From contig NC_012963.1 in the NCBI RefSeq assembly GCF_000027005.1, positions 2,418,001 to 2,482,000 on the forward strand: a DNA stretch of 64,000 nucleotides, read 5' to 3'. The notes beneath the pieces are model-generated. The model was not told the origin of the DNA, did not search any database, and saw only the letters and a program-made list of their open reading frames with translations. Below, one piece after another: positions 30,501 through 39,611 of the stretch; the first letter of the stretch is position 1; each line of letters begins with the position of its first letter. The stretch is from Komagataella phaffii GS115. Taxonomy: Eukaryota > Ascomycota > Pichiomycetes > Pichiales > Pichiaceae. A program made the position numbers and the translations under genes.

Positions 30501-32212
30501 CTACAGCGTTATCTGTAGCCAGTAGTTATTGGCTGAAACACTGGTCAGAGCAGAATTTAAAGAACGGTGCCAACCTTCATATTATTCCATTCATAGCCAC
30601 CTATACAGCTATTGGTTTAAGCTCCGCTGTTCTTTCTTCGCTGAAAACTGTGGTAATGTGGATGTTTTGTTCTATCAGAGCTTCGAAATCTTTCCACTCA
30701 ACATTGACCCATAGCGTTATGAGATCACCATTGTCTTTCTTTGAGACAACGCCAATTGGAAGAATCATGAATCGATTTTCCACGGATATGAATAAAGTAG
30801 ATGAATCCTTGCCAAGGACATTTTCTTTGTTTTTGCAGACATTGATCAAGGTATTCTTTACTGTCGCTATCCTGTCATTTACACTTCCGATTTTCATCGT
30901 TGTCGTTGCTGTTCTGTCTGTGTTTTATTTTTACTATCAACAGTATTATATGATGGCTTCAAGAGAATTACAGAGAATCATGAGTGTGACTAGAAGCCCT
31001 ATTTTTGCGCACTTCCAGGAAACTTTGAACGGTGTTGACACTGTCAGGGCTTACAGACAAGAAAACAGATTCCTGTATTTGAACTCAGAAACTATTGATC
31101 GTAACCTGAAATCAGTCTATTGTTCTCGATCCACGAACCGTTGGTTGTCATTCAGGCTTCAATTGATCGGCTCTACCATGGTTTTAGCAGCCGCAATAAT
31201 GGCAATTCTATCCACTTTGACAAAAAATCCACTAAGTTCCGGAACTGTTGGTTTGATCATTAGTTATGCTTTGGACATTACTAGCTCCCTATCGTGGGTG
31301 ATTAGAGCCTGTGTCGCTGTTGAAACCAACATCGTTTCTGTTGAAAGAATTGAAGAATACTGTCGCTTACCCTCTGAGGCACCATATGAACTTCCTGATC
31401 AGAAACCACCCCCAAATTGGCCAGAAAAGGGCTCCATTTCGTTTCACGACTATAGCACCCGTTATCGTGAAAATTTGGATCCGGTTTTGAAGAACTTGAA
31501 TATAAACATTCAACCAAAGGATAAAGTTGGCATTGTGGGACGAACAGGTGCTGGAAAAAGTACTCTATCTTTGGCTATTTTTAGAATTTTGGAAGCCTCA
31601 GAAGGGTATATTACCATTGATGGGATAAACATTTCTGAGCTGGGGCTATATGATTTGAGACATAGTCTGAGTATTATTCCCCAGGACTCGCAAGCTTTGG
31701 AAGGTACCGTGAGGCAGAACTTGGATCCTTTAGGTCTTTATGAAGATGAACAGTTGTGGAAAGTTTTGGAGTTGTCTCATTTGAAAGCTCATATAGAACA
31801 AATGGAGACTGAAGAAGATGATGTCGTTCACAAGGGTCTAGATGCTAAGGTTTCGGAAGGAGGATTGAATTTATCGGTTGGTCAGAGACAACTGATGTGC
31901 TTAGCAAGAGCATTATTGAACTCCTCCAAAATATTGGTTTTGGATGAGGCCACTGCGGCTGTTGATGTAGAGACGGACACATTGATTCAGAAGACTATTA
32001 GGTCGGAGTTCAAGGATAGAACGATATTGACCATTGCCCATAGACTGGATACCATTATGGACAGTGATAAGATTGTTGTCATGGATAAGGGGGAGATAAA
32101 AGAGTTCGATACACCCGCTAATCTGTTGAAAGATACCAACAGTCTCTTCTACCAACTATGCTTACAGGGAAATTTTGTTCAGGAAGAGAATACCAATAGT
32201 GGCTCCTCTTAA
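27569..32212 (+). CDS. ABCC/MRP-type vacuolar transporter (BPT1/YCF1 family)
   Basis: 1547 aa from the first ATG (27569); the open frame extends to a GTG at 27491. Layout: N-terminal TMD0 of about five helices, TMD1, NBD1, TMD2, NBD2. NBD1 has Walker A GRVGSGKST (about 669), signature LSGGQKARLSIARA, and a degenerate Walker B ending ILDDILSAVD, Asp in place of the catalytic Glu as usual in ABCC. NBD2 has GRTGAGKST (about 1324), the LSVGQRQ signature and LDEATAAVD. TMD1 motifs (TGEIVNLMSVDVGR, IKLYAWEKPM) place it with yeast Bpt1/Ycf1, which pump glutathione and bilirubin conjugates into the vacuole. An acidic regulatory linker with many Ser/Thr joins NBD1 and TMD2 (about 855-960). Confidence 0.92.
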   Translation: MELVQRVDLQLGYNDVTLSKSLLNATVGRCSSYSPLINYESNSLNPCFIGLVVSALSVLVIFVSGLQLVETFLSPKPGSLKSCNGHYWMRINSVLTQGALSLGLAVVSYNLYGIVSDVRTMGYLLSAGSVFFVLLPLHALEPIVHINPRGSLLYYWLVSIPVNFCLFLQQLYGEYPVIRVESNVVSALFLLLLINGTHIFFSELVLWKPTYQVVNYYLENGLDLAIPNALSSITFTWMNPLITKGYKQGYLDTEDLPKVPKFCQSRYSERRLAQEWNKQKKTVKPSLLKSILVSYGLLTMGACAVELSENVLNFLQPWLLRYLIQYFDNYQKYPLVVGFAIAFAMFFITIIQSVLFNQFFILIYQVGISLRAGLMSLIYKKTLVLSNSAKSKHTTGEIVNLMSVDVGRVEDISQHVQTMVSSPLKLVLCLLSLYKLVGNATWSGLLVMFLVIPINTYLIKNLRGYHKRQMQFKDERTRAVNDVLSSIKSIKLYAWEKPMLEKIDHLRNDRELQNLERTGCLAAVVNFAWACVPFFVSCSCFAVFAFTSSIPLTPDIVFPAISLFNILSVPIFSIPALLTALIETSVSLDRLQKFLTSDELMNEFINFDDDPPEVVRGEIVVKNSTFLWSSPSPKSENIDEESNIGDSSQIALKDITFSAKKGTLTCVVGRVGSGKSTFLKAILGQLLTVSADRINPPKISLSGSVAYCSQVPWIMNATVKENILFGHRYDEAFYQQSLEASALVPDLEVLPDGDETLVGEKGVSLSGGQKARLSIARAVYSRADIIILDDILSAVDTHVGKHIMDRVLSKNGLLKTKTRILTTNTIPILYQADSILMIKNGTIFERGDARSIDEKQGEIYTLVNEFAQETGKRLTSNEASETETEYNVDEKAEEFSEGSDENPTLDLDTFSVLSDQVARRASLATLKFPHTTSTPDKRTAQSQETKEKGNVKMAVYKAYIKSCSYSGVALFIGCIFLSTALSVASSYWLKHWSEQNLKNGANLHIIPFIATYTAIGLSSAVLSSLKTVVMWMFCSIRASKSFHSTLTHSVMRSPLSFFETTPIGRIMNRFSTDMNKVDESLPRTFSLFLQTLIKVFFTVAILSFTLPIFIVVVAVLSVFYFYYQQYYMMASRELQRIMSVTRSPIFAHFQETLNGVDTVRAYRQENRFLYLNSETIDRNLKSVYCSRSTNRWLSFRLQLIGSTMVLAAAIMAILSTLTKNPLSSGTVGLIISYALDITSSLSWVIRACVAVETNIVSVERIEEYCRLPSEAPYELPDQKPPPNWPEKGSISFHDYSTRYRENLDPVLKNLNINIQPKDKVGIVGRTGAGKSTLSLAIFRILEASEGYITIDGINISELGLYDLRHSLSIIPQDSQALEGTVRQNLDPLGLYEDEQLWKVLELSHLKAHIEQMETEEDDVVHKGLDAKVSEGGLNLSVGQRQLMCLARALLNSSKILVLDEATAAVDVETDTLIQKTIRSEFKDRTILTIAHRLDTIMDSDKIVVMDKGEIKEFDTPANLLKDTNSLFYQLCLQGNFVQEENTNSGSS

Positions 32213-32311
32213 ATAGACCTCACATAAATATGATAAATTCGAGATTTACCCTTGAACATCCCCAACGTATCGCATATCCCTACCGTACTCTTGAGGAACT
32301 TGGAGCAGCCC

Positions 32312-32683
32312 ATGGGTCCACCAAAAACGAGGCGAAAGAGTAACGGCTCAGGAATTGACAAAAAGCCCAATGTTGCGTTGGTACGAGAATCTTTTGAATG
32401 TGCGAAGAAAGTCTTGGAGCTGGACTCTGATGAAGTCATTAAGAAAATGTCAACGGTGGAAAAGTCTAACATCTCACTGATTGTAGATTATAACAAAGTT
32501 TACGAGAAGCTGCAAGATGTCGAATCATCTGCCAATAACCTGAAAGAGCTAAACAGTCAAATTGAGCTTTTGAATAAAAATTTGCTTGCTGCTGAGAACA
32601 GCGTAACGAATCTAGAGGAGTTGATCCAAGAAGTTAATGGGTGGTCTCTGGCAATTGAGAAGGCAGTTGATGAAAGGGTTTGA
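32312..32683 (+). CDS. Small coiled-coil protein, possible BLOC-1 subunit-2-like
   Basis: 123 aa from the first ATG (32312); a longer frame begins at TTG. A basic N-terminus (MGPPKTRRKS) is followed by about 90 residues of heptad-like helices. The spacing in the last part (LNSQIELLNKNLLAAENSV, then a helix to KAVDER) recalls BLOC1S2-type coiled coils, but the similarity is weak and made by eye. No other clue to function. It ends 4 bp before the convergent MSS1 stop. Confidence 0.55.
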   Translation: MGPPKTRRKSNGSGIDKKPNVALVRESFECAKKVLELDSDEVIKKMSTVEKSNISLIVDYNKVYEKLQDVESSANNLKELNSQIELLNKNLLAAENSVTNLEELIQEVNGWSLAIEKAVDERV

Positions 32684-32687
32684 CGTG

Positions 32688-34199
32688 CTATTTACCTATA
32701 CAGAAACTAGAGAAAACCACTCCTAATATCTCCTCAATTCCAACAGCTTCACCTGTGATTTTGCCAATTCCTTCCACTGAGTACCGCAAACTCTCCGTGG
32801 CTAAAACGTCGTCAATTCCATTATACGAACGAAACTCCTGAAATCCATGCAATACATCGTTGCTTAAGATATCCTGTGATCTTTGCGAAATACTTATTGG
32901 ATCGGAATTGGTCGTTAACGTGATAATTTTGAATCTTTCAATTAATGTGCCCATCAACGAGTCAATTCCATCTCTGTTAGCACATGATATCAAACAAAAA
33001 GTTGATTCAGGTAATTTCAGCGCCTCGGAAAACTGTTTAATGATTTGGGAATGCTGATTCGGGTCCTCTAGTAAATCGGATTTGTTTAAAGCAACTAGTA
33101 TGTTTTCTGAACAACTGGACGTCGAGCTTTTCAAATTTTCAATGTGTTTGATTAGATCACTATTGATCTCCCTCAAGTCTACAGGTAAGATGATAACGGC
33201 AACGTCGCTGTTTAACGATTTGGTCGTTGCTCTTTTGATCCCTTCCTTTTCGATAATATCTGCATCTTCAAAAGATCTAATGCCTGCAGTATCACCAATA
33301 ACAACTTTATACCCACCAACATCCAAGGGTATATCTATACTGTCTCGGGTGGTTCCCGGTATGTCACTCACGATCACTGAATCTGAGTCTGAAAGAACAT
33401 TCAACAATGACGACTTCCCAGCATTTGGCGGGCCAATCAATGATAATTTGATCCCCTTCATTAATATTTCAGATCGTTTTACCTTTTCCAAGTAATTTTT
33501 GATCTCCGCTTCCAGTAAATCGATATTTTTTGCTACTCTGCCAAACAGTTCATTTACCTCTTCAATATCATGGTCTTCACCAAAATCGATTACCGTAGTT
33601 AAAAGAGCTACATTCTTCACAATTTCTGTTCTCCAGCGGTGAAATAGATGTCTCGTCTCCCCCTTCAACGAAGTTAATGCTGAAACTCTCTGAAATTCTG
33701 TTTCAGCATCGATCATGTCACGTACACCTTCAACCTCAGTCAAGTCAAACTTTCCATTTTGAAACCCCCTTCTAGAAAACTCTCCTGGGTCTGCATATCT
33801 TATTGGAGCAGCAGATTCATGCAAATATTTGATGGCATTAAGAACACACTTGACCACGGCATTTCCTCCATGGACGTGGAGCTCCAAAACATCCTCTCCG
33901 GTATATGAGTTGGGGCCCTTAAAAAACAACGATAGGGCTTCATCCAATAGAACCCCCGATTTTGGATCGTAAAGCTTTCTCACACTGGCTAGCCTATGTC
34001 TTTGTAACCTCTTATCGTCATCTATACGAGATAACCTCTTGAATACATCCAATGTACTCGGACCGGATATTCGTATTACGGCAATGGCAGATCGCCCCTG
34101 CTTTGTGGATAATGCGTAAATAGTGGGTAATCGTACATCAGAAACCCATCGCTTCAGGACTCTAGGACACCTCAATTGGGGATTCCAACGAGGTTTCAT
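32688..34199 (-). CDS. MSS1: MSS1, mitochondrial tRNA-modification GTPase (MnmE)
   Basis: 503 aa. Mitochondrial presequence at the N-terminus; TrmE-N tetrahydrofolate-binding domain (RSAIAVIRISGPS near 36); GTPase domain inserted in a helical domain with G1 GPPNAGKSS (about 255), G3 DTAG, G4 NKSD; and the catalytic C-terminal FCIGK motif at the very end. It works with Mto1 to form the cmnm5 modification of U34 in mitochondrial tRNAs. Tail-to-tail with the small coiled-coil gene. Confidence 0.96.
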   Translation of the reverse strand: MKPRWNPQLRCPRVLKRWVSDVRLPTIYALSTKQGRSAIAVIRISGPSTLDVFKRLSRIDDDKRLQRHRLASVRKLYDPKSGVLLDEALSLFFKGPNSYTGEDVLELHVHGGNAVVKCVLNAIKYLHESAAPIRYADPGEFSRRGFQNGKFDLTEVEGVRDMIDAETEFQRVSALTSLKGETRHLFHRWRTEIVKNVALLTTVIDFGEDHDIEEVNELFGRVAKNIDLLEAEIKNYLEKVKRSEILMKGIKLSLIGPPNAGKSSLLNVLSDSDSVIVSDIPGTTRDSIDIPLDVGGYKVVIGDTAGIRSFEDADIIEKEGIKRATTKSLNSDVAVIILPVDLREINSDLIKHIENLKSSTSSCSENILVALNKSDLLEDPNQHSQIIKQFSEALKLPESTFCLISCANRDGIDSLMGTLIERFKIITLTTNSDPISISQRSQDILSNDVLHGFQEFRSYNGIDDVLATESLRYSVEGIGKITGEAVGIEEILGVVFSSFCIGK

Positions 34200-34285
34200 T
34201 GGGGTCGGAAAGAGACTAGAGAGTGAAATAATTTCGAGATTAAATTACCTAAGATCGTTCAAGAAATATTTAGTACCCCATCAAC

Positions 34286-35283
34286 ATGAGTAAATTGATA
34301 CGAAGATGGCCGATGTTCTCCCAAATCAGAGCATATGGCCATGAAAACCCATTGGTATGTTTTTTCCAAACCTGCTCAAGCTAATTGTGCTAACAAACCA
34401 AGGGTATACCCAGAAAGAAGGCCCCCGAAATGCCCAGAATGTCGAAAGGTCTGCCTATACGGCAGAAAATACCGAATGTGGAGAAAGTAATTTTGGTGTC
34501 CTCAGGAAAGGGTGGTGTTGGAAAGTCGACTGTCTCCACAAACTTGGCACTGTCTTTGCGAAACCTTGGGCTGAAAACAGGATTGTTGGATGCCGATTTA
34601 TTTGGGCCTTCAATCCCCAAGTTAATGAACCTCGCTGGAGAACCAAGAATCACTGAAACAGGAAAGCTTATTCCACTGGTAAATTATGGAATCCAAACAA
34701 TGTCCATGGGATACCTGATTAGTGAAGAAAATGCTGTTGTATGGAGAGGTCTTATGGTTATGAAAGCTCTACAGCAACTTCTATTTGAAGTACAATGGGA
34801 GGATTTAGACATTTTGGTCATTGATATGCCTCCTGGAACTGGAGATACCCAGTTAACTATTAGTCAGCAGGTCAAAGTTGATGGTTCTGTCATAGTGTCT
34901 ACCCCTCAAGATATTGCCCTTCTAGATGCAGTTAAGGGAATTACAATGTTCAACAAGGTCAACATACCGGTATGTAAAGAGACTTCACTACTCATTCGAT
35001 CAATTTTTTTATAATTACTAACTTAGAACTATAGATACTGGGACTGGTTCAAAACATGAGCTTCTTTTTGTGCCCCAATTGCAACCATGAATCCCATGTT
35101 TTTGGAACAGATGGAGTGTTGAGAGAAGCTTCCAAGCACAACCTTGAAGTACTGGGGTCCATCCCCCTAAATGAAAAGATTTGCACTCAATCTGATATAG
35201 GCAAACCCGTTGCCATTTCAGACCCTCAATTGGCACCCTTTTATGCATCTATTGCAGAGAAGGTTCGAGCCAAACTATTTTAG
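34286..35283 (+). CDS. IND1: IND1/NUBPL, complex I Fe-S assembly P-loop NTPase (two introns)
   Basis: Three exons: 34286-34354, 34403-34969, 35035-35283, giving 294 aa. Intron 1 (48 nt) has GTATGT, a TGCTAAC branch and AAG; intron 2 (65 nt) has GTATGT, TACTAAC and TATAG. All junctions fall on codon boundaries. The first exon is a mitochondrial presequence ending in HENPL, continued by GIPR as in other Ind1 proteins. MRP/NBP35-type deviant Walker [10 protein letters not shown] lies at about 55, with IDMPPGTGD near 152. The cluster-binding CPNC is in exon 3 (Cys about 225 and 228). It delivers 4Fe-4S clusters to complex I and is absent from yeasts without complex I. Confidence 0.93.
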
Positions 35284-35474
35284 AAGCCTACACCATCCCA
35301 CCAGAAACCCACTATTGTGGTCAGAGTTGCGTCAGATTGCATAAGGCTGCGGCTCCTCAAGATCCGCTTTCCTGATGCCTTTCAGAGCAAAATCCATCAT
35401 CAGACACAAATTGATACCAAAATCTCTTTTTGTACAACCTTGTGCTGACACCCTATTCGATTGCTAGTGAGATT

Positions 35475-36359
35475 ATGAGAAGCGTAGGTATTGCTTTAAT
35501 TTGCCTAGGAATGGTGGGAGCACTTGCACATGATGATTCAAGAGACAGTCCAACACTACCCAAAAGTATCACTCCTCAGCAAGTGCAGATGGATCTTCAA
35601 AGATTGGAACAATTGACTGATGAGCAACTTGACCAATTGGAAGAGTACTTCTCCATTAATCAGGCGTCTTCCCCTGGATTTGGGTATATTGGGGATGAGG
35701 ATATCACAGCTGGTCTGGCAGATGAGGAGTTGGGAAACACCGTATCAGCTTCAAGTTCCGATATTGGCGTTGACAGCACGGAGACTATAGCGCCCGGTGA
35801 TATTGATCCCGCAAAAACAGCACCCGATAGGGCAGATTCAATCGATAACTTGGGATTACCGTTCCCTTGGAAGAAAAAAAAGAAAGACGATGACGATTGT
35901 GACGATGATGATGATGGTGACGAAGGCGACAATAGTGGTAATGATGCTGAAGGTTCTCGTAATAAGGTCATAATTGTTACGTTTGGGCGAGATGAGAACG
36001 CAACGCTTGCACGTATTCAGCAATTTCAATCCCATACTGCTAAGAGCAGTCTTAGTCAAGAAGGATCCCCTACTAAAAAAGCGTTCCACTTCAAGGAAGG
36101 AACTGTAATTCCACTTACAGCTGAAGACGGACTTCAATTGGAGGCACTGATAAACCTTCATCAGGGGAATACTAGTGCTGAAACTTCAAGTTTTGATCAA
36201 TATAGTAATGGAGCAAAACCTAGACTGGGAGGCATTCGTAACGGATTTGGAATTCGCAAACTTAGTCCCCAGTATTCCAATGCTGCTAATAAACAAAGTG
36301 TTTCAGTTAGCGCAGTCGGAGCCACGGTTCTGGTCATGTACAGTGTTTTGTTCGTGTAA
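35475..36359 (+). CDS. Putative secreted GPI-anchored protein with acidic tract
   Basis: 294 aa from the first ATG (35475); the open frame begins at a TTG (35430). Signal peptide (MRSVGIALICLGMVGALA). The middle has a Lys run directly followed by an Asp-rich tract (DDDDCDDDDDGDEGD). There is one possible N-glycosylation site (NAT). The C-terminus has Asn/Ala followed by a hydrophobic stretch (VSAVGATVLVMYSVLFV), a plausible GPI signal. I do not recognise a family. The architecture repeats that of the split gene at 25751-27267. Confidence 0.7.
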   Translation: MRSVGIALICLGMVGALAHDDSRDSPTLPKSITPQQVQMDLQRLEQLTDEQLDQLEEYFSINQASSPGFGYIGDEDITAGLADEELGNTVSASSSDIGVDSTETIAPGDIDPAKTAPDRADSIDNLGLPFPWKKKKKDDDDCDDDDDGDEGDNSGNDAEGSRNKVIIVTFGRDENATLARIQQFQSHTAKSSLSQEGSPTKKAFHFKEGTVIPLTAEDGLQLEALINLHQGNTSAETSSFDQYSNGAKPRLGGIRNGFGIRKLSPQYSNAANKQSVSVSAVGATVLVMYSVLFV

Positions 36360-36403
36360 GATCCATCATCTCTCTTCTTCTTAATAATAAACAATTGCAT
36401 GTT

Positions 36404-37549
36404 TTAGAATTTGTAAGATACACCTGGAAGTGCTATGGAGAATACCAGCCCCAATTTGTGCTTATCATTTAGTAGTTCTAGTTGTTCCAGAATGCTTATT
36501 CTAGGATCATCTTCTGTCATTGTTTCTTTTACATGTGTTATCACCAAGTTTAAGCCTTTCAGTGTCAGCTCAGGGTTATACTTCTGGATAATTTCCTGGA
36601 ATCTGATCATCTCGCTTATAACGTAATGAGGTGTGAGGTGACCATATAGTGGCTTATCTGAGGGCATATTCTTAGTTGAGCATTCCAGGACTATTCCACT
36701 CAATTGGTGAAAATAGGGACAAATAAAAGTCCAAAGAGATTGCAAATAAAATGTGTTGGATGTTAAATCACTCTCCATATCACCAAAAACCAACAGTTTC
36801 TTCTGAGACTTTCTCATGTTCAGCAAAAACGCTGAAGAATGGTAGACAATAGGCTCCGCTGAATGGTTTTCAATAGTTCCATGCGCAACGGGGAACAATA
36901 CAAACTCCATATGCTCATTCAGCTTTACCCACGATCGATTGTCAGCATCCAGGCTGCAAAACTCAATGATTGGTTTTGCAACTTCTGAAAGGTCAGGCCA
37001 GACATGGTTATTGAAGATAAAGGAATGCAATTGGCCCACAATGAATTTTCCGCCGTATATCTTACGCAATCTGTGGGGATGGACCTCACTGTAGAACATA
37101 GGTGCGTTAATTATGAGACCAGCAACGTGGTCCAGGTGACAATGGGTGATTAGATAGGTGGAAATTTGCAAGTTCATGAATGCATCGGCAATCTGCAGGT
37201 TCGTACCCTTTGATTTCTTTTGGTATCGTTGTAGAGAGTTGGGGAAGACAATAGAATCTGTGTTGGAGTGATAGGCAGCCACGGAGGGACAATTGGGGTA
37301 AAACGACCCGGAAAAATAGTTTTGCGTGTTCAAAAACTTTGACTTGACATCCTTCGCAGACTCGAACTGGTTATAATAATTTAGTATATCATTTAAACCC
37401 TTTATGCCCGTTCCAGCATCAATGCAGACATGATCCGTTGGGGAGTCTAATTGTTCCGAGATTCGTCCTATCAAAAGGGAACAGTTTGCACCCTCAACAG
37501 GACCTCCACTTGTTCCCAAAATGGTCAATTCAAAGTACTCTGTATTCAT
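36404..37549 (-). CDS. PDE1: PDE1, low-affinity cAMP phosphodiesterase (class II)
   Basis: 381 aa. A metallo-beta-lactamase-like class II phosphodiesterase. The signature HCHLDHVAG (about residue 137) gives the two-metal HxHxDH site. LGTSGGPVEGANCS near the N-terminus, the Asp in LLVFGDME and HLTPHYVISEM are also family motifs. It hydrolyses cAMP (and cGMP) to lower PKA signalling, for example after glucose addition. Confidence 0.92.
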   Translation of the reverse strand: MNTEYFELTILGTSGGPVEGANCSLLIGRISEQLDSPTDHVCIDAGTGIKGLNDILNYYNQFESAKDVKSKFLNTQNYFSGSFYPNCPSVAAYHSNTDSIVFPNSLQRYQKKSKGTNLQIADAFMNLQISTYLITHCHLDHVAGLIINAPMFYSEVHPHRLRKIYGGKFIVGQLHSFIFNNHVWPDLSEVAKPIIEFCSLDADNRSWVKLNEHMEFVLFPVAHGTIENHSAEPIVYHSSAFLLNMRKSQKKLLVFGDMESDLTSNTFYLQSLWTFICPYFHQLSGIVLECSTKNMPSDKPLYGHLTPHYVISEMIRFQEIIQKYNPELTLKGLNLVITHVKETMTEDDPRISILEQLELLNDKHKLGLVFSIALPGVSYKF

Positions 37550-37808
37550 TTATACCATGAGGGTATAGGTGCGGTATTGGAGAACGCTGTCATGCTTCCT
37601 CTTGGAATTTGATAAGATAATGCTCGCGATCGAACCATGCCTCGAACCGACGGTTAGGGTTTACGATGCCAGGAGAGCCTGGGGAAGAGAAGGGCATTCA
37701 TTGTAAAAGAGACAAAAAACGCAAAAGATAAGTACTGAAAAGGTTCAAACGACTTTAAAATGCTGGATGGTTTATAGATTATAGTAAATAATAAGTAGTT
37801 TCGTTCCA

Positions 37809-38606
37809 TCACAATTGAGGTGCTCCATATCCACGGATATGTTTGGCAAACTCCCATTTCATGTCTTCACAACGAAGTCCTTTGTGTATATCAATCTTTT
37901 TCCTGCTCTGGCTGATAACAGCAAGAGAGTACTTGTCAATTGAACGGGCATCTCTGTAGAACAACACCTTCATGCAGTTGCGCACCAATTCAACGGCTTC
38001 TTCTTCTGTCAGTTTGGAAGCATCTTCCTCGGTTTCAACCTTTCTTCTCAACAGGGGGATGGCTAAATGTGCTCCAAACCCAGTGGCAATTGCAGGAGAC
38101 GAATATGTTACACCTAACAGATCTGCGTATTTGAGGACCAGCTCGTTCGTGGAACTCAAACCTGCCACAATGGTAGAATTCCACAATGGGTCCATCTTAG
38201 ATCTTCTATTATAAAAGACTCGTGAAAGATATTCATGCACATGTTCTGGTTTTAGGTTAGGCTTCTCCATATCATAGGAGTCTTGAACTTGCAAATCGTC
38301 TAGTATTCTTTCAATCTGTTGTAAATCACTGATATCTCCGCTGATTCCCACAATAGTGGAATCACCCACTGGAAGAAGACGCTCAATATCCGAAAATCTG
38401 GCCAATGATCCATAAGATCCCAAATTGTCGGCAGCAAGCACAATCCCGTCCTGGTACTTTACTGCGATTACTGAAGTTCCTGTTACAATTGGCTGTTGTG
38501 TGTTCATTTTAGGAAATTGGCTGTTGTTTGCTGCTGCTATCTGATGGTTGTAAGCACCATATGTGTCGTCGGAGGGTCTTCCCCAATCGTAAGGACCGTG
38601 ATTCAT
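37809..38606 (-). CDS. PRE4: PRE4, 20S proteasome beta-7 subunit
   Basis: 265 aa from the ATG at 38606 (MNHGPYDWGRPSDDTYGAYN), matching the start of yeast Pre4. The frame stays open for 53 more codons to 38765, but the homolog begins here. The propeptide region ends around QPIVTGTSV; the site is not a catalytic Thr, as expected for beta-7. GFGAHLAIPLLR and YRDARSIDKYSLAVI are core strands. It belongs to the catalytic core particle; its C-terminus contacts beta-1. Confidence 0.95.
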   Translation of the reverse strand: MNHGPYDWGRPSDDTYGAYNHQIAAANNSQFPKMNTQQPIVTGTSVIAVKYQDGIVLAADNLGSYGSLARFSDIERLLPVGDSTIVGISGDISDLQQIERILDDLQVQDSYDMEKPNLKPEHVHEYLSRVFYNRRSKMDPLWNSTIVAGLSSTNELVLKYADLLGVTYSSPAIATGFGAHLAIPLLRRKVETEEDASKLTEEEAVELVRNCMKVLFYRDARSIDKYSLAVISQSRKKIDIHKGLRCEDMKWEFAKHIRGYGAPQL

Positions 38607-38774
38607 GGTTAACTTGGTGTTGGTAGGCTGGTGGCTAGAAGTGGCAAAATCAGATAGTCGAGAAATGTTACTGAGGGATGAGACTGGGGCTGTTGAAAAT
38701 TGCTGTTTTGGGTGTACTTTACTTATCGAACGCAGTGTGAGAGGGACCCATTCTCTCCAGCCCAAGTACGTGAA

Positions 38775-39511
38775 ATGGCCCCAACGTAAGTGTTCTCGGT
38801 GTTTGCAAGATCTCAGAGCACCTCTAACCTTCTAGAACAACTTTCATTCAAATTTCCCCGGGAAAAGTTCTTCCACTCCGGATCTTTATAAACCGACTCT
38901 CCGTGTATGAGAACCAACAGGTTATCCATGAAACTGCCATAGCTACAGAGAACGTCTTGAACACACCTCAAAGGCCGACTAAGTCTCTGTTGAGACTGGT
39001 AAACGCCGTTCATGTGAAGCTGTCGAATAGAGATTTAAGCCGTTTTCTGGAGTTATTCCTGGACACTTTACTGGTAAAGATACTGGATACCCCGTTGGAT
39101 CTTCTCTTTGCTGAAAAATTGGAAAGCTCCGAACTGGAAGAGTACTTCTTGCCCCAGGATAAGGGAAACATGCTTTTAGAGCTAAAAAAAGAAGAATGGG
39201 TATGTCATGTTCATTTCGACTCGGAAGAGCTGGCAAAAGTCAGAGATATTGTGAAAAATGGTGGGGATCCGGGCACCAATGGTGCTTTCGAATACACTCA
39301 ACTGCTAACGCGGTCACAGGAATTGCAAAACCCTCCTGAAATACTGGAAGAGCCCAAAGAGGATTCTGAACTACTGCTCTTAGAGCCACAAGAATCACAA
39401 GATACTAAGAAGATGGCAATAAGCACACATTATCTCCCCAACACAATCATAGGCCCACCCGTTGACATCTACATTGTTTCTAAAGGAAAACACGGCAAAG
39501 AAAAAATGTAA
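38775..39511 (+). CDS. Unrecognised protein, 228 aa, with an 11-nt first exon
   Basis: The open frame (from 38836) has no upstream ATG. Splicing solves this: exon 1 is 38775-38785 (ATG GCC CCA AC), the intron is 38786-38835 (50 nt) with GTAAGT, a CTCTAAC branch at 38822-38828 and TCTAG. Exon 2 joins in frame to give MAPTTTFIQISPGKVLPLRI and onward. Total 228 aa. The N-terminal half is predicted helical; residues about 160-200 are Glu/Pro-rich; the tail is basic (KGKHGKEKM). I recognise no family. It is divergent from PRE4 across 168 bp. Confidence 0.7.
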
Positions 39512-39611
39512 AAGATGGTTCAATTAAAATAAACTATAGAAAAAGTAAAAATACCTTTTTTCACATCACTAAGAGCTTGATTACACTTTTTTTTCCTTCT
39601 CCTCAAGCACC

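Noticed and set aside
37620..37690. tRNA-like B-box sequence and a TTAGGG-like motif between PDE1 and PRE4
   Set aside because: Neither strand folds into acceptor and T stems; the motif is a single copy.
38607..38765. 53-codon upstream extension of PRE4
   Set aside because: Pre4 proteins start at the MNH motif (38606); the extra part is probably 5' leader and overlaps the shared promoter.
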